Of a stretch of DNA of 5,168 nucleotides, positions 4,145 to 5,168 are shown one piece after another. The notes under the pieces are model-generated. The model was not told where the DNA came from. It saw nothing but the letters and a program-made list of their open reading frames with translations, and did no database searches. Positions within the stretch are counted from its first letter, which is position 1. Every line of letters starts with the position of its first letter. The position numbers were made by a program, and so were the translations under genes. Source of the stretch: Kaftiobacterium sp035693805 (GTDB lineage: Bacteria > Sysuimicrobiota > Sysuimicrobiia > Sysuimicrobiales > Kaftiobacteriaceae); assembly GCA_035693805.1 (NCBI GenBank), contig DASSGA010000076.1, positions 1 to 5,168 of the forward strand. Direction: 5' to 3'.

Positions 4145-5168
4145 GGTCGCTCGTCCTCGGGATCGTGGTGGCGCTGCTCCTGCCCGGGATGGCCGCGGCT
4201 CAGATCGAGATCCCGGAAGTGGGGCAGGGGCGCCTGCGGGCCGAGCGCGTCCGCTACGATGCGCGCGCGAAGGTGTTCTACGCCGAAGGGAACGTCCGCC
4301 TGACGCTCGGGGACACGGAGGTGCAGGCCCCGCGCCTCCGGGTGGACCAGGGCAAGCAGATCGTCTTCGCCGCGGGCGGCGTCGTCGTCCGCCAGCCGGA
4401 CACGCTCCTCCGGTCGGAGGAGCTCACCTACGAGATCCGCTCGCGGACGGCCCACGCCTCCGGAACGGTCGTCCTCACACAGGCAGGGACCACGGTCAGC
4501 GCTGCGGAGGTCACATTCGATGTGGCGGGCCAGGTCGCGCGGGCACGCGGGAGCGTCCGCCTCGACCGTGAGGGCAGCACCCTCACGGGCGACGAGATGG
4601 TCGCCCACATGAAGACGAAAGTTGCCGAGGTAATGGGGCACGCCTCCCTGGTCCGTGCCCCCCGGGCACTTCCCGGGAGCCAGGACGGGGCCGCGCAGGC
4701 GCTCGCCGATCAGGAGACGACGATCACGGCCGACCGGATGCGGTTCCGGTGGGACGCCAACGAGGCGGAGGCCGAGGGGACGGTGACGGTCACGCAACCG
4801 GACAAGACCGCCCGGGCCAGGAAGCTGGTGTATTCCGAGGTCAGGAACGTCCTGGAGCTGACCGGGGATGTCGTGGTCGATCAGCGCAGCGGCGAATGGC
4901 TGGCCACCGAGGATCCGGAGGCGGCGAGAGCTCTCGCATCCCGCACCGTCATGGCCTGCGACCGGGTGGTGATCCAGCTGCGCTCGCGCGACATGCAGGC
5001 CGACGGAGCCATCCGGGTGGAGCAGGAGGGACGTCTCGCCACCGGCGATCACGCGCTCTACACGAGCCGCGAGCGTATGCTCGTCGTGACCGGCAACGTG
5101 CACATCCGGGAGGCGGACGGAAGCTGGCTGCGCGCCGACAAAGTCGTGATCTCGCTCGCGGACGAGAC
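4141..5168 (+). CDS. Long LptA/OstA-like periplasmic LPS-transport protein (3' end outside window)
   Basis: An open frame of 342 codons that runs off the window end without a stop. Residues 1-20 are a Sec signal peptide with probable cleavage after the AAA at 18-20. The mature protein is made entirely of OstA-type units: A-x-G-x-V-x-L turns with the Gly at 50, 79, 108, 137, 166, 213, 242, 289 and 318. Each is preceded by 15-16 residues by a segment like LRAERVRYD, ITADRMRFR or LRADKVVIS. The basic spacing is 29 residues; two spacings are 47. This beta-jellyroll family builds the periplasmic groove that carries LPS (LptA, and the N-terminal part of LptD). E. coli LptA is only about 185 residues, so this protein is at least about twice as long. 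It could be an extended or duplicated LptA, or an LptA-LptD-type protein whose barrel lies beyond the window. Position after lptF and lptC supports the LPS-bridge role. Confidence 0.82.
   Translation, partial: MRSLVLGIVVALLLPGMAAAQIEIPEVGQGRLRAERVRYDARAKVFYAEGNVRLTLGDTEVQAPRLRVDQGKQIVFAAGGVVVRQPDTLLRSEELTYEIRSRTAHASGTVVLTQAGTTVSAAEVTFDVAGQVARARGSVRLDREGSTLTGDEMVAHMKTKVAEVMGHASLVRAPRALPGSQDGAAQALADQETTITADRMRFRWDANEAEAEGTVTVTQPDKTARARKLVYSEVRNVLELTGDVVVDQRSGEWLATEDPEAARALASRTVMACDRVVIQLRSRDMQADGAIRVEQEGRLATGDHALYTSRERMLVVTGNVHIREADGSWLRADKVVISLADE

Noticed and set aside
3985..5103. Long minus-strand open frame (372 codons) opposite lptC and the LptA-like gene
   Set aside because: It is rich in His, Arg, Gly and Pro without any domain pattern, as expected for the antisense of GC-rich coding DNA. 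The plus strand there carries a convincing signal peptide and OstA repeats.

Overview
The window looks like GC-rich chromosomal DNA from a Gram-negative (two-membrane) bacterium that makes lipopolysaccharide. The grounds are an outer-membrane beta-barrel protein with signal peptide and C-terminal Phe, a nucleotide-sugar epimerase, and the start of an Lpt (LPS transport) operon. Base composition, the gene order and the multicopy-type HNH remnant would suit an environmental lineage such as Methylomirabilota/Rokubacteria, Gemmatimonadota or a related deep-branching phylum. That placement is a guess, because no marker gene is present.

Layout. Bases 1-540 (minus strand) hold the remains of an HNH endonuclease gene. 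Its C-terminal two thirds, including the HNH core, can be read only by crossing three reading-frame breaks, and its 5' half is missing. One break sits exactly on an 11-bp tandem duplication. Bases 541-644 are the leader of the next gene. A secreted beta-barrel-like protein (645-1382, plus) converges, with only 21 bp between stops, on a GalE-like SDR epimerase (1404-2315, minus). A 159-bp divergent spacer (2316-2474) with a strong GC hairpin separates the epimerase from a plus-strand operon. The operon has three genes joined by two ATGA stop/start overlaps: an LptF/LptG-family permease (2475-3593), an LptC-like membrane-anchored protein (3590-4144) and a long LptA/OstA-like periplasmic protein (4141 to beyond the end of the window).

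How the genes fit together. The permease, LptC and LptA-like proteins would form the inner-membrane and periplasmic parts of the bridge that moves LPS to the outer membrane. An LptB ATPase would be expected further downstream. The divergent epimerase probably supplies a sugar nucleotide for O-antigen, LPS core or exopolysaccharide, so it is thematically linked. The beta-barrel protein may be one of the envelope proteins of the same cell and has no recognised function.

The most striking signals are two. The LptA-like protein shows a regular 29-residue repeat register (nine conserved glycines in 342 visible residues), interrupted twice by insertions of the same size. The HNH remnant's decay can be reconstructed event by event. 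I see no RNA gene, CRISPR array, complete mobile element or clear new defence system.
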